Source of the DNA: an uncultured Muribaculaceae bacterium
GTDB lineage: Bacteria; Bacteroidota; Bacteroidia; Bacteroidales; Muribaculaceae
Direction: 5' to 3'
Assembly: GCA_910586455.1 (NCBI GenBank)
Contig: CAJUHX010000015.1
Coordinates: 6,146 to 35,321, forward strand
DNA length: 29,176 nucleotides
In this document: piece by piece, positions 17,702 to 26,544 of the stretch
How the letters are laid out: every line of letters starts with the position of its first letter
How positions within the stretch are numbered: the first letter of the stretch is position 1
Made by a program: the position numbers and the translations under genes
Notes under the pieces: model-generated
Database searches by the model: none
What the model was told of the DNA's origin: nothing
Seen by the model: the letters and a program-made list of their open reading frames with translations, nothing else

Positions 17702-18448
17702 ATGAAATTCCAAGCTATAATTCCGGCCCGCTACGCCTCTACCCGCTTCCCCGGCAAACCTCTGGCCCTACTTGGCGGCAAGCCCATGATACAGCATGTG
17801 TGGGAGCGCGTGTCGGAAGTGATTCCCTGTGCCGTGGTGGCTACCGACGACCGCCGCATATTTGACGCCGTGGAGGACTTCGGCGGCAAAGCCGTAATGA
17901 CCTCCGACTCGCATCGCAGCGGCACCGACCGCTGTGCCGAGGCAGCGGCCACAAGCGACGCAGACGTTATCATAAACGTACAAGGCGACGAACCGTTCAT
18001 CGACCCCGCCCAACTGCAGGCCGTTATGAGCTGCTTCGACGACCCCGAAACACAGATAGCGACTCTGGTTCGTCCCTTCGACCCTGCCGCAGGCTTCGAG
18101 GCTCTGTTCGACCCCAACCTGGTAAAGGTGGTAATCGACGAGCGCGACTTCGCTATGTACTTCTCGCGCTCGGTAATACCATATGTGCGCGGTGTCGAAT
18201 GGCCGAAATGGCTCGAAACAGCACGGTACCACACCCACATAGGCTTGTATGCCTACCGGCGCGACATACTTGGCCGGCTGGCCGCATTGCCACAGTCGGC
18301 ACTCGAGAAAGCCGAATCGCTCGAGCAGTTGCGCTGGCTCCAGAACGGATACCGCATCAAGGTAGCCCGCAGCAACAGTCCGACAATCGGCATCGATACC
18401 CCCGACGACCTCGCCGCCGCAGAAAAATACCTCAGCAACATACAATGA
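17702..18448 (+). CDS. kdsB: 3-deoxy-manno-octulosonate cytidylyltransferase (CMP-Kdo synthetase)
   Basis: Activates Kdo with CTP to CMP-Kdo, the donor for the inner core of lipopolysaccharide. The 248 residues are of normal length. Key blocks are IIPARYASTRFPGKPLALL (6-24), VATDDRRI, MTSDSHRSGTDRCAEA, NVQGDEPFI and HIGLYAYRR, with late GIDTPDDLAAAE. It starts three bases after lepA and its TGA overlaps the ATG of the M16 gene (ATGA), so the three are co-transcribed. Confidence 0.96.
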   Translation: MKFQAIIPARYASTRFPGKPLALLGGKPMIQHVWERVSEVIPCAVVATDDRRIFDAVEDFGGKAVMTSDSHRSGTDRCAEAAATSDADVIINVQGDEPFIDPAQLQAVMSCFDDPETQIATLVRPFDPAAGFEALFDPNLVKVVIDERDFAMYFSRSVIPYVRGVEWPKWLETARYHTHIGLYAYRRDILGRLAALPQSALEKAESLEQLRWLQNGYRIKVARSNSPTIGIDTPDDLAAAEKYLSNIQ

Positions 18449-19746
18449 CCGATCACTCACTACCCGACCGCAGCAAAGCTCCTGCCACCGGCGATTTCGC
18501 CCCTCGCAGCCTGCCTGCACCCTCCGACCGGTTGCTCGCCAACGGCATATTGCGCCGCTGCCTGCACCGCGAGGACTATGAACTGGTGCGCATCGATGTA
18601 GTATGCCCAAGCGGCAGCATGGAGTTTATGCCAATGGTTGCCGTACTGCACGGACGCATGCTCAAGGAGGGCAGCCACAACTATAGCGGCGAGCAGATTG
18701 CCGAAACTCTCGACTACAACGGCGCTTCGGTAGTGGCCATGCCATCGAACCATCATACCGTGGTGTCGCTGACAGCTCTGCGGCGCAACATACATAAGGT
18801 ACTTCCGATATTCTTCGACCTGCTGTGCCGTCCGACATTTCCGCTGAAAGAAATGGATGCGGTGAAGCGCCAGATGATAACCGAGCTGCAGTGCAACCGC
18901 GAAACACCGGCGTTCAACGCCCGCGAAGAAATGCGCGGTCTGCTCGCAGGCCGCAGCCATCGTTTCGCCATGACAGAATCAGCTGAAGGCATACGCGATA
19001 TAAGTGTCGAAATGCTCCACAGCTGTCATCGGTCTTGCATCAATCCGCAGGGAATAACAGCCTACGTGGCCGGATTCGCCGATACCGCGCTGATAACAGA
19101 AATCGACGGCTATCTGGAAGATATCAAAGGCTACGGGCTATCTGCCCTGCCGCAAGCCGGCATATTCATGCCCGAAGCTCTCGGAGAATACAACGTACAA
19201 GTCGACGGCTCGCTGCAGCACGCCGTTGTTGCCGCCGCACCGGTATCGGTCTGCAATGCCTCAGACATCGGCTTCTGGCCCCTGCGCCTGGCCATACACG
19301 CCCTCGGAGGCTACTTCGGCTCGCGACTGATGCAGAACATTCGCGAAGACAAAGGCTACACCTACGGCATTTACGCCCAACTCAACATCATGCGCGAAGG
19401 CTCATTTGCGAACATCAGCTGCGAGTGCGACCCCACATATACAGCCGGAGTCCTCAGCGAGATAAACACCGAACTCCGGCGCTTTGCCGACAATCCAATG
19501 GGTGCCGACGAACACCATCGCCTGCAGCTCAGTCTGGCCTCACGTCTGGCCGGCATGTGCGACACCCCCATGAAAGTGCAGGCACAGCTTGTGTCGCAGC
19601 ACATCAACGGACAAAGCCCACAGTACTACGACATGTTCTGGGAAGCCCTGCGACAGACAAGCCCCGAACAAATGTCGCAGGCCGTAGGGCAATATCTGCC
19701 GATTAACGCCATGCGCACAGTAATTGCAGGAGATTTCAAGAAATAA
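18445..19746 (+). CDS. M16-family peptidase homologue lacking the zinc motif
   Basis: Protein of 433 residues with the two-domain fold of M16 (insulinase/mitochondrial processing peptidase-like) proteins. ATG 18445 is used because it overlaps the kdsB stop as ATGA; the frame is open upstream only as a shadow of kdsB. Where active members have HxxEH, this one reads VLHGRMLKEGS, so the zinc ligands and catalytic Glu are missing. The C-terminal half keeps the LGGYFGSRLMQNIREDKGYT block with the Arg/Tyr region that binds substrate in M16 enzymes. No signal peptide is seen. It is probably a non-catalytic subunit or binding protein; no catalytic partner is encoded nearby. Confidence 0.82.
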   Translation: MTDHSLPDRSKAPATGDFAPRSLPAPSDRLLANGILRRCLHREDYELVRIDVVCPSGSMEFMPMVAVLHGRMLKEGSHNYSGEQIAETLDYNGASVVAMPSNHHTVVSLTALRRNIHKVLPIFFDLLCRPTFPLKEMDAVKRQMITELQCNRETPAFNAREEMRGLLAGRSHRFAMTESAEGIRDISVEMLHSCHRSCINPQGITAYVAGFADTALITEIDGYLEDIKGYGLSALPQAGIFMPEALGEYNVQVDGSLQHAVVAAAPVSVCNASDIGFWPLRLAIHALGGYFGSRLMQNIREDKGYTYGIYAQLNIMREGSFANISCECDPTYTAGVLSEINTELRRFADNPMGADEHHRLQLSLASRLAGMCDTPMKVQAQLVSQHINGQSPQYYDMFWEALRQTSPEQMSQAVGQYLPINAMRTVIAGDFKK

Positions 19747-19779
19747 GAGCCCCGTTTACACTTTTTAAATAAATAAATG

Positions 19780-19810
19780 TTGGTAAAGCGCCAAGTTTTT
19801 ACGAACTTTG
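19780..19810 (+). promoter_or_regulatory. Promoter of PPi-phosphofructokinase
   Basis: TTG (19780-19782) and GAACTTTG (19803-19810) are 20 bases apart. The first base of the -7 element deviates from consensus (G for T). The leader to the ATG at 19864 is about 50 bases and AT-rich. Confidence 0.6.
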
Positions 19811-19863
19811 CATATACATAATAGGACAATTTTTAAAACACAAACACTACATACACTAAATCA

Positions 19864-21516
19864 ATGAAAAAGAGCGCTTTGCAAAAAGCACGCGCAGCTT
19901 ATCAGCCCAAGCTGCCCATCGTGCTCACAGGAGCAGTCAAGGCCGTAACCGGCAATCCCACAGAATCTGTTGCTGATCAGGACGAAATCAAGAAACTTTT
20001 TCCCAATACCTATGGCCTGCCCGAACTCAAGTTCGAAAAGAACTCAACCCCCGCGCCCAACAAGCCCATTAACGTAGGCGTAATTCTCTCCGGAGGTCAG
20101 GCTCCCGGCGGACACAACGTTATCTGCGGTCTGTTCGACGGCATCAAGAAAATTCACCGCGACAGCCGTCTGTTCGGCTTCCTCATGGGGCCCGGCGGTT
20201 TCGTAGACCACAAATACATTGAACTTACAGCCCCGATTATCGATGAATACCGCAACACCGGCGGCTTCGACATCATAGGCTCGGGCCGTACCAAACTCGA
20301 AAAGGAAGACCAGTTCGACAAAGGTCTGGAAATCCTCAAGGAACTCGACATCAAAGCGCTCATAATCATCGGTGGCGACGACTCCAACACCAATGCAGCC
20401 GTACTGGCCGAATACTACAAGAAAATCAACGCCGGAGTACAGGTTATCGGTTGCCCCAAGACCATCGACGGCGACCTCAAGAACGACCAGATTGAAACCT
20501 CGTTCGGCTTCGACACCGCCACCAAGGTATACAGCGAAGTAATCGGCAACGTACAGCGCGACTGCAACTCGGCCAAGAAATACTGGCACTTCATCAAGCT
20601 CATGGGACGCAGCGCCAGCCACATTGCCCTTGAATGCGCTCTCCAGACCCAGCCCAACGTATGTATCATCTCTGAAGAAGTAGAGTCCAAAAACCAGACT
20701 CTTCAGGATGTTGTAAACTATATCGCCGACACCGTGGCACGCCGTGCCGCCGAAGGCAACAACTTCGGTACTGTACTTATTCCCGAAGGCCTTATTGAAT
20801 TTATACCTGCTGTAAAAAAGCTCATCGCCGAGCTCAACGACCTTCTGGCAGCCAAAGCCGAGGAATTTGCTGCCGCAGGCGACGCCGCCGAACAGCGCCA
20901 GTGGGTTATCGGCCAGCTGTCGGCTGAAAACGCAGCCACCTACGAGTCGCTGCCTCTGGGTGTGGCCCGTCAGCTGACCCTCGACCGCGACCCCCACGGC
21001 AACGTACAGGTATCGCTCATCGAAACCGAAAAGCTGCTCAGCGAAATGGTAGCAAAACGCCTGCAGGTAATGGCCGAAGAAGGCAACTACGTAGGCAAAT
21101 TCGCTGCCCTGCACCACTTCTTCGGATACGAAGGCCGTTGCGCCGACCCCTCGAACTTCGACGCCGACTACTGCTACGCGCTCGGTTTCAACGCCGCTTG
21201 CCTTATTAACGCAGGCGTTACAGGCTACATGTCGAGCGTACGCAACCTCGTAAAGCCCTCGGTTCAGTGGATTGCAGGAGGTATACCCATCACCATGATG
21301 ATGAACATGGAACGTCGTAACGGCGAGCTCAAGCCCGTAATCCAGAAGGCGCTCGTACGCCTCGACGGCGCACCCTTCCAGAAGTTCGCATCACAGCGTG
21401 CCGACTGGGCTCTCAACACCTGCTATGTATATCCCGGCCCCATCCAGTACTTTGGCCCCGCCGAGGTATGCGACCAGCCCTCGATGACTCTCCGCTACGA
21501 GCACCAGAGCAAATAA
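19864..21516 (+). CDS. pfp: Pyrophosphate-dependent 6-phosphofructokinase
   Basis: Phosphorylates fructose 6-phosphate with pyrophosphate, a reversible step of glycolysis. The 550-residue length is that of the long PPi-PFK class, larger than ATP-PFK (about 320). Motifs are GVILSGGQAPGGHNVI (72-87), IIGGDDSNTNAAVLAEYY, where GGDD replaces the GGDGS of ATP enzymes and marks PPi use, PKTIDGDL (198-205) with the catalytic Asp, and MGRSASHIALECALQ. Single gene with its own promoter and a strong terminator at 21551-21603. Codons look strongly biased, as expected for a highly expressed gene. Confidence 0.95.
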   Translation: MKKSALQKARAAYQPKLPIVLTGAVKAVTGNPTESVADQDEIKKLFPNTYGLPELKFEKNSTPAPNKPINVGVILSGGQAPGGHNVICGLFDGIKKIHRDSRLFGFLMGPGGFVDHKYIELTAPIIDEYRNTGGFDIIGSGRTKLEKEDQFDKGLEILKELDIKALIIIGGDDSNTNAAVLAEYYKKINAGVQVIGCPKTIDGDLKNDQIETSFGFDTATKVYSEVIGNVQRDCNSAKKYWHFIKLMGRSASHIALECALQTQPNVCIISEEVESKNQTLQDVVNYIADTVARRAAEGNNFGTVLIPEGLIEFIPAVKKLIAELNDLLAAKAEEFAAAGDAAEQRQWVIGQLSAENAATYESLPLGVARQLTLDRDPHGNVQVSLIETEKLLSEMVAKRLQVMAEEGNYVGKFAALHHFFGYEGRCADPSNFDADYCYALGFNAACLINAGVTGYMSSVRNLVKPSVQWIAGGIPITMMMNMERRNGELKPVIQKALVRLDGAPFQKFASQRADWALNTCYVYPGPIQYFGPAEVCDQPSMTLRYEHQSK

Positions 21517-21550
21517 TCACCGAAAATATATACCCGAATCATAGCTTGCA

Positions 21551-21603
21551 AAAAGCCTGCCCCGGGGGAGCAACACCGCTCCGGGCAGGCTTTTCTTTTT
21601 TTA
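21551..21603 (+). terminator. Strong intrinsic terminator after pfp
   Basis: A 12-bp perfect stem AAAAGCCTGCCC (21551-21562)/GGGCAGGCTTTT (21583-21594) with an inner GGAGC/GCTCC stem is followed by CTTTTTTT. The A-run before it makes it partly bidirectional. Confidence 0.9.
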
Positions 21604-21664
21604 AGCAGCATCTAAATTTCGCCGCTGACAGAGGAAGCACACATGGAATGACGAACTACAGATT

Positions 21665-21697
21665 GCACAAATTTTAAAAATTTTAAGACTTTTGTGC
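21665..21697. repeat. AT-rich inverted repeat upstream of the FadL gene
   Basis: GCACAAA (21665-21671) and TTTGTGC (21691-21697) are perfect inverted arms around a T/A-rich centre. It lies between the pfp terminator and the FadL promoter, about 50 bases before the -7 element, and could be a regulator site. The remaining sequence of this roughly 300-base gap shows nothing else. Confidence 0.35.
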
Positions 21698-21749
21698 ATA
21701 AGCGCGGCATAAAATCGGATAATCAGTAGGCCGATGATGTTTTTTTACC

Positions 21750-21757
21750 TACTTTTG
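21750..21757 (+). promoter_or_regulatory. -7 promoter element of the FadL-like gene
   Basis: TACTTTTG matches TAnnTTTG and lies 60 bases before the ATG at 21818. No clear TTG box is visible at the usual distance. Confidence 0.5.
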
Positions 21758-21817
21758 CAGCCCGGAATCTTGTGAAGGATATCGTTGACTAAACAGTTCT
21801 TAACTAACATAACTTTT

Positions 21818-23155
21818 ATGAGTACAATTTCTAAAGTAAGTGCCATGCTGGCAGCCGGTATGCTTTTTGGCTCGCTTAATGCCGCCGCCGAGGGCTATCA
21901 GGTCAATTCGCTCAGCACCCGACAGTTGGGTATGGGTCACACCGGTTTCGCTCTTAAACTGGGTGCGGAAAGTCAGTTTTTCAATCCCGCGGGCATGGCG
22001 TTTATGACCAAGACGGTAGAGGTAGACGCCTCGGCCAATGCCATCTTCCCCTCCGCCACGGCTATCATAGGCGGCACCAAGTATAAAACCGATTGCAACG
22101 CTTCTACGCCGTTCAGCGTGTTCGGCGCATTCAGCATTTTCGATAATCTGAAGGCCGGTATCGCAGTATATACCCCTTACGGCAGCAGCATCAACTGGAC
22201 CGACAACTGGCCCGGAGCCACTCTGAACCAATCGGTTTCGCTGGCTGCATATACCGTGCAGCCTACCGTGGCCTGGAGAATTATGCCCCGACTGTCGGTT
22301 GGTGCCGGTCTTACTGTTTCATGGGGTTCTGTCGACCTCTCAAAAGGTCTGCTCACAGGGGAGCAGCTCGACGGGCTGCTGGCAATGATGAATCCCGGTG
22401 TGCCCATGCCGTCGTTTGCTGGAATAACTCCGGCCTCGGCACAGCTAAGCGGAAAGGCCGGAATTGCGGTAGGCGTTAATCTGGGCGCAATGTACGATAT
22501 TTCGAACCATGTGACCGCCGGACTGAACTTCCGTTCCAAGAGCATGATGAAGGTCGACGCCGGCAAGGCCAAAGTGGAATATGCCGTTAGCGATCCTGCC
22601 ATTCAAGGGCTGCTTGCATCGAAACTCGACGGTCTTTCCAAAACCGAATTCACCGCCGAGATGCCTCTGCCGGCCACTTTGGGTTTCGGCTTTTCGTGGC
22701 ACAACTCGCGCTGGGTAGCCGATGTGGAAACCCAGCTGACTTTCTGGAAAGCTTACAACACTCTCGACATTGAGTTCAAAGGGGCTTCGGACCTCGACCA
22801 GCATCTGACCAAGAACTACCACAACTCGTGGCTGGTACGCGGCGGTGTGGAGTGGAAAGCGTCGCAGCGTTTCGATGTCCGCGCCGGTCTGATGGTTGAC
22901 TTCTCGCCCTGCGACAAGGAGTTTTACAATCCTGAAACTCCGGGCATGACCAAAATCGAGCCTACCGCAGGTTTCACCTTCAACCCCACCCCTTATCTGG
23001 GCGTGAATGTGGGTGTGATGTACGTGGCCGGTCTTGGCATAGATGGCGCCAGTTATCCCGAAAAGAATATTTTCACCGGCGCCACCGAACTCTTTACAGC
23101 CGACTACCGCGTCCACTCGTTCACTGCCTCGGTAGGCCTGTCGCTGGCTTTCTGA
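21818..23155 (+). CDS. OMPP1/FadL/TodX family outer-membrane transporter
   Basis: Outer-membrane barrel of 445 residues that probably lets hydrophobic compounds such as long-chain fatty acids through. The ATG at 21818 opens a signal peptide (MSTISKVSAMLAAGMLFGSL, then NAAAEG); a TTG start at 21785 would only extend it. The mature start EGYQVNSLSTRQLGMGHTG and FFNPAGMAF are characteristic of the family, whose N-terminal hatch region has the NPA signature. The C-terminus ends in an aromatic-rich barrel strand (SVGLSLAF). The ligand is not known. It is a single gene behind a likely promoter at 21750. Confidence 0.85.
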   Translation: MSTISKVSAMLAAGMLFGSLNAAAEGYQVNSLSTRQLGMGHTGFALKLGAESQFFNPAGMAFMTKTVEVDASANAIFPSATAIIGGTKYKTDCNASTPFSVFGAFSIFDNLKAGIAVYTPYGSSINWTDNWPGATLNQSVSLAAYTVQPTVAWRIMPRLSVGAGLTVSWGSVDLSKGLLTGEQLDGLLAMMNPGVPMPSFAGITPASAQLSGKAGIAVGVNLGAMYDISNHVTAGLNFRSKSMMKVDAGKAKVEYAVSDPAIQGLLASKLDGLSKTEFTAEMPLPATLGFGFSWHNSRWVADVETQLTFWKAYNTLDIEFKGASDLDQHLTKNYHNSWLVRGGVEWKASQRFDVRAGLMVDFSPCDKEFYNPETPGMTKIEPTAGFTFNPTPYLGVNVGVMYVAGLGIDGASYPEKNIFTGATELFTADYRVHSFTASVGLSLAF

Positions 23156-23162
23156 ATCAGTG

Positions 23163-23187
23163 AGTCTTGGACCTGAAGGTCCCGACT
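23163..23187 (+). terminator. Hairpin after the FadL-like gene
   Basis: AGTC-TT-GGACC (23163-23173), TGAA loop, GGTCC-C-GACT (23178-23187) gives a nine-pair stem with a small internal bulge directly after the stop codon. The T-tract is poor, so terminator function is tentative. The rest of the gap to 23421 holds no gene that I can support. Confidence 0.4.
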
Positions 23188-23421
23188 GATGACTTTCTGA
23201 ACTATCTGCACTGCCGACAATGCGCGCAGAGCCGACAAATCCACCAATTATTGAGGATGTTAGTACGGCTTATGGGCACATTGTCGGTATTGTCATTTAC
23301 AAGAGCTATGTAGTTGCGGCTGTATTTGATTATCATGCGAACACACTGCCACGTAAGTTCTTTGGCCATATCCTGCCCGTCGTGGCAATAAATGGCGGAT
23401 TTCAGCGTTAATATTTGAGTT

Positions 23422-24447
23422 ATGAACAACAACCGAATCAGATACATTCTTGCATTGGCACTGATTTGCTGCCAGTTTCCCGCGCGTGCGCAGGACGGCT
23501 CGTCGGCCTACAGCTTTATGAATATTACGGCATCGTCAAAAATATACGGTCTTGGCGGTGTGAACATATCGCTGGTCGACGACGACCTTATGAGCGCCGA
23601 CCAGAACCCGGCTCTGCTTGGCCAGGAGATGTCGCAGCAGGTGGCGCTCAATTACATGCACTATATGGGAGGCTCGAATTTCGCCGGTCTGCGCTATGCC
23701 CACAGCGCAGGTGAACGCGGAGCATGGAGCGCAACTATTAATTACTTCGGATATGGCTCCATGAAGGAAACCGATGTAGCAGGAAACATTATAGGCGATT
23801 TTTCGCCCAAGGATGTAATTTTCGGAGGCTCTTATTCGCACGACATAACCGATAATCTGCGCGGAGGCATCAGCCTGAAAATGCTCTACAGCGGCTATGC
23901 CGACTATACAGCCTTTGCCGTGGCAACCGACCTGGGTATTAACTATTACAAGCCGGAGAACGACATGTCGCTGTCGCTCACCGTGGCCAACCTGGGCGGC
24001 CAGCTCAAGCGCTTTCACGAAAATTACAACCGCCTGCCCATAGATGTACGCCTGGGCTGGTCGCAGTCGTTCGGCAACTTTCCGGTACGCTTTTCCGTAA
24101 CAGCCTGGAACCTTACCAAATGGCATCTGCCTTATATTGAAACCGGCAGCGGTGCCGACGGCGAAGAGCCTGTGGTGAAAGACAGTTTCGGCTCCAACCT
24201 CATGCGCCATCTGGTATTCGGTGCCGACCTTATATCGTCGGAACGCTTCTATCTCGGCATAGGCTATAACTACAAGACACGCAGCGACATGAGTACCTAC
24301 TCACGCAGTTTCCTGTCCGGTTGGTCGCTGGCCGCCGGCATCAACGTGCAGAGTTTCGGTGTAGGCATAGCCTTTGCGCAGCCCCACTCCGGTGCCACCA
24401 CACTGATGCTGAACCTGCGCTGCTCGCTCTCCGAACTCCTCAACTAA
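23422..24447 (+). CDS. porQ: Type IX secretion-associated protein PorQ-like
   Basis: Predicted outer-membrane beta-barrel of 341 residues with a signal peptide (RIRYILALALICCQFPARA, cleaved before QDGSS). The mature start SSAYSFMNITASSKIYGLGG, then DDDLMSADQNPALLG, is the pattern I know from PorQ, a protein linked to the type IX secretion system in Porphyromonas and relatives. PorV/PorQ belong to the FadL-like fold. Its exact role is unclear; in Porphyromonas it affects LPS-linked cargo export. No other T9SS gene lies in the window. It is followed by cmk and ispH, a neighbourhood I recall from other Bacteroidales. Confidence 0.75.
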   Translation: MNNNRIRYILALALICCQFPARAQDGSSAYSFMNITASSKIYGLGGVNISLVDDDLMSADQNPALLGQEMSQQVALNYMHYMGGSNFAGLRYAHSAGERGAWSATINYFGYGSMKETDVAGNIIGDFSPKDVIFGGSYSHDITDNLRGGISLKMLYSGYADYTAFAVATDLGINYYKPENDMSLSLTVANLGGQLKRFHENYNRLPIDVRLGWSQSFGNFPVRFSVTAWNLTKWHLPYIETGSGADGEEPVVKDSFGSNLMRHLVFGADLISSERFYLGIGYNYKTRSDMSTYSRSFLSGWSLAAGINVQSFGVGIAFAQPHSGATTLMLNLRCSLSELLN

Positions 24448-24486
24448 ACATAACACGTATAACAATTAACATTTAACATTGATTAA

Positions 24487-25182
24487 ATGATTACAATAGC
24501 AATCGACGGGTTTTCATCCTCCGGCAAAAGCACCATGGCACGCCGACTGGCGGCCAAAATCGGCTACCGATACATCGACTCCGGCGCCATGTACCGCGCT
24601 GTAACACTGTACGCCCTGCGCCACGGATGGGCATCGCCGCAGGGCGTCGACACCGAGGCTCTGGTGGCTGCCCTGCCCGGCATAGAGATAGATTTTGCGC
24701 CACAACCCGACGGCACTCAGCACACTCTGCTCAACGGCGAGGACGTAGAGCAGCCGATTCGCGGCATCGAAGTGTCTGAATCGGTGTCGCCCGTGGCAGC
24801 CGTGCCGCAGGTGCGCCATGCTCTTGTGGCCATGCAGCAAAGGCTGGGCACAGGTGGCGGAATTGTTATGGACGGGCGCGACATCGGTACCACCGTCTTT
24901 CCAGACGCCGAACTGAAAATTTACGTAAACGCATCCGCCGAAACCCGCGCACAACGCCGTTACGACGAAATGCGTGCCAAGGGACTGCAAGTGAACTATG
25001 ATGAAATTCTGGAGAATGTGCGCACCCGCGACCACATTGACAGCACCCGTGCCGAGAGCCCTCTGCGCAAAGCCGACGATGCCGTGCTACTCGACAACTC
25101 CGACATGACGCTCGAACAGCAGGACGCTTATCTGCTCCAACTCTACCAGCGCACCATCAACCATGCCAGCGCCAAGAATTGA
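24487..25182 (+). CDS. cmk: Cytidylate kinase
   Basis: Phosphorylates CMP and dCMP with ATP. The 231 residues have P-loop GFSSSGKST (8-16), then YIDSGAMYRAVTLYAL, the NMP-binding insert with SVSPVAAVPQVRHALV, MDGRDIGTTVFPDAELKIYV and the lid segment AQRRYDEMRAKG. It starts 39 bases after porQ and overlaps ispH by 20 bases. The SSSGKS spelling of the P-loop matches other Cmk proteins. Confidence 0.96.
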   Translation: MITIAIDGFSSSGKSTMARRLAAKIGYRYIDSGAMYRAVTLYALRHGWASPQGVDTEALVAALPGIEIDFAPQPDGTQHTLLNGEDVEQPIRGIEVSESVSPVAAVPQVRHALVAMQQRLGTGGGIVMDGRDIGTTVFPDAELKIYVNASAETRAQRRYDEMRAKGLQVNYDEILENVRTRDHIDSTRAESPLRKADDAVLLDNSDMTLEQQDAYLLQLYQRTINHASAKN

Positions 25183-26041
25183 AATTGACCCGGACAGCGG
25201 TTTCTGCTTTGGCGTAGTCACAGCCATAAACAAGGCTGAGGCCGAACTTGCCGCAACCAAAGATGGCGGTACGCTGTACTGTCTGGGTGACATTGTACAC
25301 AACTCCGACGAAGTTGAGCGCCTCGAAGCCAATGGACTCCGCACTATCACCCACAGCGACCTGGCCAAACTGCACGATACCAAAGTACTGCTGCGCGCCC
25401 ACGGCGAACCGCCCGAAACATATCGCATTGCACGCCAAAACAACATTGAAATTGTCGATGCCACCTGCCCGGTGGTGCTGAAACTGCAACATCGCATCAA
25501 AGCCGAATACGACCGGCCCGACTCGCCCCAGATTGTGATATACGGAAAGATTGGTCATGCCGAAGTCAACGGTCTGGTTGGCCAGACCGAAGGCACCGCA
25601 ATTGTGGTGGAGCACGTGGATGACCTCGACAAAATAGACTTCAATCGCCCCGTGGCCCTCTACAGCCAGACCACAAAGTCGGTAGAGGGCTTCCGGGCCA
25701 TAGCCGAACAGATTCGCCGCCGCATCGACCCGCAATGCTCTTTTGCAAGCTACGACACCATCTGCCGCTCGGTAAGCAAGCGCGTAGACCGCCTGCGTGA
25801 GTTTGCCTCGTCGCACGACGTAATCATATTCGTGGCAGGCACCAAGAGCAGCAACGGCAAGATACTGTTCAACCACTGCCTTGAGGCCAATCCGCGCAGC
25901 TTCATGATACCAAACGAAAGCCAACTGCAGGCCGAATGGCTGCACGGTGCATCATCCATAGGCATCTGCGGTGCAACCTCTACTCCGCGCTGGCTTATGG
26001 AGCATGTCAAGGAAAAGTGCGAGGCGATTTCCGGCTCATGA
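25163..26041 (+). CDS. ispH: 4-hydroxy-3-methylbut-2-enyl diphosphate reductase (IspH)
   Basis: Iron-sulfur enzyme of the last step of the MEP isoprenoid pathway, making IPP and DMAPP. The 292 residues carry the three cluster cysteines: Cys15 in GFCFGV, Cys102 in DATCPVV and Cys201 in DTICRSV. HGEPPE (the His/Glu region) and TKSSNGKIL are also typical. The ATG at 25163 overlaps the cmk end by 20 bases; the stop overlaps the ATG of the exonuclease gene (ATGA). The gene implies that the organism uses the MEP pathway. Confidence 0.95.
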   Translation: MPAPRIEIDPDSGFCFGVVTAINKAEAELAATKDGGTLYCLGDIVHNSDEVERLEANGLRTITHSDLAKLHDTKVLLRAHGEPPETYRIARQNNIEIVDATCPVVLKLQHRIKAEYDRPDSPQIVIYGKIGHAEVNGLVGQTEGTAIVVEHVDDLDKIDFNRPVALYSQTTKSVEGFRAIAEQIRRRIDPQCSFASYDTICRSVSKRVDRLREFASSHDVIIFVAGTKSSNGKILFNHCLEANPRSFMIPNESQLQAEWLHGASSIGICGATSTPRWLMEHVKEKCEAISGS

Positions 26042-26532
26042 ACTCATTTATAGCAATCGATGTTGAAACGGCGAATTATTCGCCGTCGAGTATCTGCGCA
26101 ATCGGTGCTGTGAAAGTTGTCGACGGTGTTATTGTCGACAGCCGTTACTCGCTCGTAAATCCTGAGCCGGGCGGTTACCATTGGGCCTGCACCAAGGTAC
26201 ACGGTCTGAGCGACAAAGACACATGGAACGCTCCGGCATTCGGCACCGTATGGCAGCAGTGGCAAACCTGGATGGGCAACTTGCCGATGGTGGCCCACAA
26301 CGCGCAGTTCGACCAAAACTGCATTGCCGAAGCATGCCGTATATATCGCCTTGACTCCCCTGCTCAGTTTTACTGTACATTACGCGCTGCCCGCAAGCAG
26401 ATTCCACGCGGAGTTCTGCCCTCGAAGTCGCTCGACTCGCTCTGTGAGTTTTTCGGCATCGAACTCAAAACTCATCACTGCGCCATTGACGATGCCATGG
26501 CTTGCGCCAAAATTGCGATGATATTGCTTTAA
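26038..26532 (+). CDS. DEDDh 3'-5' exonuclease (DnaQ-like)
   Basis: Protein of 164 residues with the DnaQ-type exonuclease fold. The four acidic positions are seen in AIDVETANY (Asp8, Glu10), VAHNAQFDQN and HHCAIDDAMACAKI, the last with the His of the DEDDh type. It has no polymerase-associated extension, so it is a free-standing exonuclease whose DNA or RNA substrate is unknown. The start at 26038 overlaps the ispH stop (ATGA); the frame upstream of it is a shadow of ispH. Last gene of the porQ-cmk-ispH unit. Confidence 0.85.
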   Translation: MNSFIAIDVETANYSPSSICAIGAVKVVDGVIVDSRYSLVNPEPGGYHWACTKVHGLSDKDTWNAPAFGTVWQQWQTWMGNLPMVAHNAQFDQNCIAEACRIYRLDSPAQFYCTLRAARKQIPRGVLPSKSLDSLCEFFGIELKTHHCAIDDAMACAKIAMILL

Positions 26533-26544
26533 GAGGCTGTGTAA

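Noticed and set aside
20044..21117. 357-residue open frame on the minus strand
   Set aside because: Antisense to the PPi-phosphofructokinase gene, with Val/Gly/Phe-rich text and no domain; a shadow.
22177..22602. Minus-strand frame inside the FadL-like gene
   Set aside because: Overlaps a well-supported outer-membrane protein gene and has no recognisable motif.
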